Source of the DNA: an uncultured Clostridia bacterium
GTDB taxonomy: Bacteria > Bacillota > Clostridia > Oscillospirales > Oscillospiraceae
Direction of reading: 5' to 3'
DNA: 5,043 nt
Assembly: GCA_947167725.1 (NCBI GenBank)
Contig: CAMVJF010000140.1
Coordinates: 1-5,043, forward strand
The position numbers and the translations under genes are program-made. Positions 4,518-5,043 of this stretch are shown here, piece after piece; the first letter of the stretch is position 1; every line of letters begins with the position of its first letter. The notes beneath the pieces are model-generated. The model did no database searches, was not told the DNA's origin, and worked only from the letters and a program-made list of their open reading frames with translations.

Positions 4518-5043
4518 ATGAAAGAATTGATGCAAAAACTGCGCGAGACGGCGATCCGCTCGATCATGGAGACCGCCGACATGGAGAAGCTGGAGGCGGA
4601 GCGCGTCCGCTATCTCGGCAAGAAGGGCGAGCTGACGGCGATCCTGCGCCAGATGGGCTCGCTGAGCGCCGAGGAGCGCCCGGTCATGGGCCAGCTAGCC
4701 AACCAGGTCCGCGCCGAGATCGAGAAGGCGCTCGAGGAGCGCCGCGAGGAGCTGTCGAAAAAGCTGCTGGCCCGCAGGCTCGAGAGCGAGACGCTGGACG
4801 TGACGCTGCCCGGCCGCCGCGGCGCCCTCGGCCACAAGCACCCGATGTACAACGTTCTTGACCAGATCAAGGACATCTTTGTCGGCATGGGCTTCGAGAT
4901 CGTCGACGGCCCGGAGGTCGAGCTCGCGGATTATAACTTCACCAAGCTCAACATCGACGAGGCCCACCCCTCGCGGGAGTGGACCGACACCTTCTACTTC
5001 ACACCCGACAGCAGCATCCTCCTGCGCACGCAGACCTCGCCGA
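4518..5043 (+). CDS. pheS: Phenylalanyl-tRNA synthetase alpha subunit, N-terminal 175 residues
   Basis: The alpha subunit of the (alpha-beta)2 enzyme that charges tRNA-Phe with phenylalanine. Residues 1-90 are the charged N-terminal coiled coil (KLEAERVRYLGKKGELT, then EIEKALEERREELSKKLL) that binds the tRNA. The class II catalytic core opens at HPMYNVLDQIKDIFVGMGFE (108-127), then GPEVE (131-135), YNFTKLNI (139-146), HPSREWTDTFYF (150-161, in the usual HPAR..DTFY position) and LLRTQTSP (168-175) at the window edge. Full-length PheS is about 330-350 residues, so about half is present. The ATG at 4518 is supported by AGAGGGAGAG about seven bases upstream. pheT is expected next, outside the window. 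Expression is under the T-box. Confidence 0.97.
   Translation, partial: MKELMQKLRETAIRSIMETADMEKLEAERVRYLGKKGELTAILRQMGSLSAEERPVMGQLANQVRAEIEKALEERREELSKKLLARRLESETLDVTLPGRRGALGHKHPMYNVLDQIKDIFVGMGFEIVDGPEVELADYNFTKLNIDEAHPSREWTDTFYFTPDSSILLRTQTSP

Noticed and set aside
4262..4861. 199-codon frame on the plus strand over the T-box and start of pheS
   Set aside because: It reads through the T-box RNA and terminator, and its later part is pheS in the wrong frame. The RNA elements and pheS explain the region.

Overview
This window looks like chromosomal DNA from a GC-rich member of the Bacillota, most likely class Clostridia (an Oscillospiraceae-type organism). The evidence is a textbook T-box riboswitch in front of pheS, strong AGGAGG-type ribosome binding sites, sigma-A-like promoters and intrinsic terminators. 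The MOSC and acyl-activating enzymes are also of clostridial type. The genus is an inference; there is no 16S or other marker in the window.

Layout. Positions 1-419 (minus) hold the first 139 codons of cysK, an O-acetylserine sulfhydrylase, cut by the window edge. The gene-poor stretch 420-765 is the cysK leader. Read on the minus strand, it has a near-consensus promoter (757-729), then a 26-codon ORF rich in Cys and Met with its own strong Shine-Dalgarno sequence (688-608). Next come an intrinsic terminator (581-551), a weaker 21-codon ORF (512-447), and cysK. I could not find a second credible promoter after the terminator, so cysK expression probably depends on read-through. This is a candidate cysteine- or sulfur-responsive attenuator and is the most interesting item here.

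Positions 766-3510 (minus) form a tight three-gene operon. It encodes an acyl-activating AMP-binding synthetase, a dedicated acyl carrier protein, and a 310-residue protein of uncertain function that faintly resembles DUF2889. The ligase and ACP are 13 bases apart and the ACP and third gene overlap by 4 bases. A simple reading is that the ligase activates a carboxylic acid and loads it on the ACP, with the third protein acting on or with the product. The substrate cannot be read from the sequence. The operon promoter (3571-3544) is overlapped by a perfect 11-bp inverted repeat, a likely repressor operator.

Positions 3617-4142 (plus) carry a divergent promoter and a single-domain MOSC protein of the sulfur-carrier type. 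It is followed by a perfect 15-bp hairpin at 4165-4200.

Positions 4143-4517 hold the end of the MOSC transcript, a promoter and a full T-box leader. The leader has a candidate UUC (Phe) specifier, a CCGTTA element, the TGGTACCGCG T-box and a terminator. It controls pheS, whose first 175 codons run to the window end. No tRNA, rRNA, CRISPR array, insertion sequence or other mobile element was seen.
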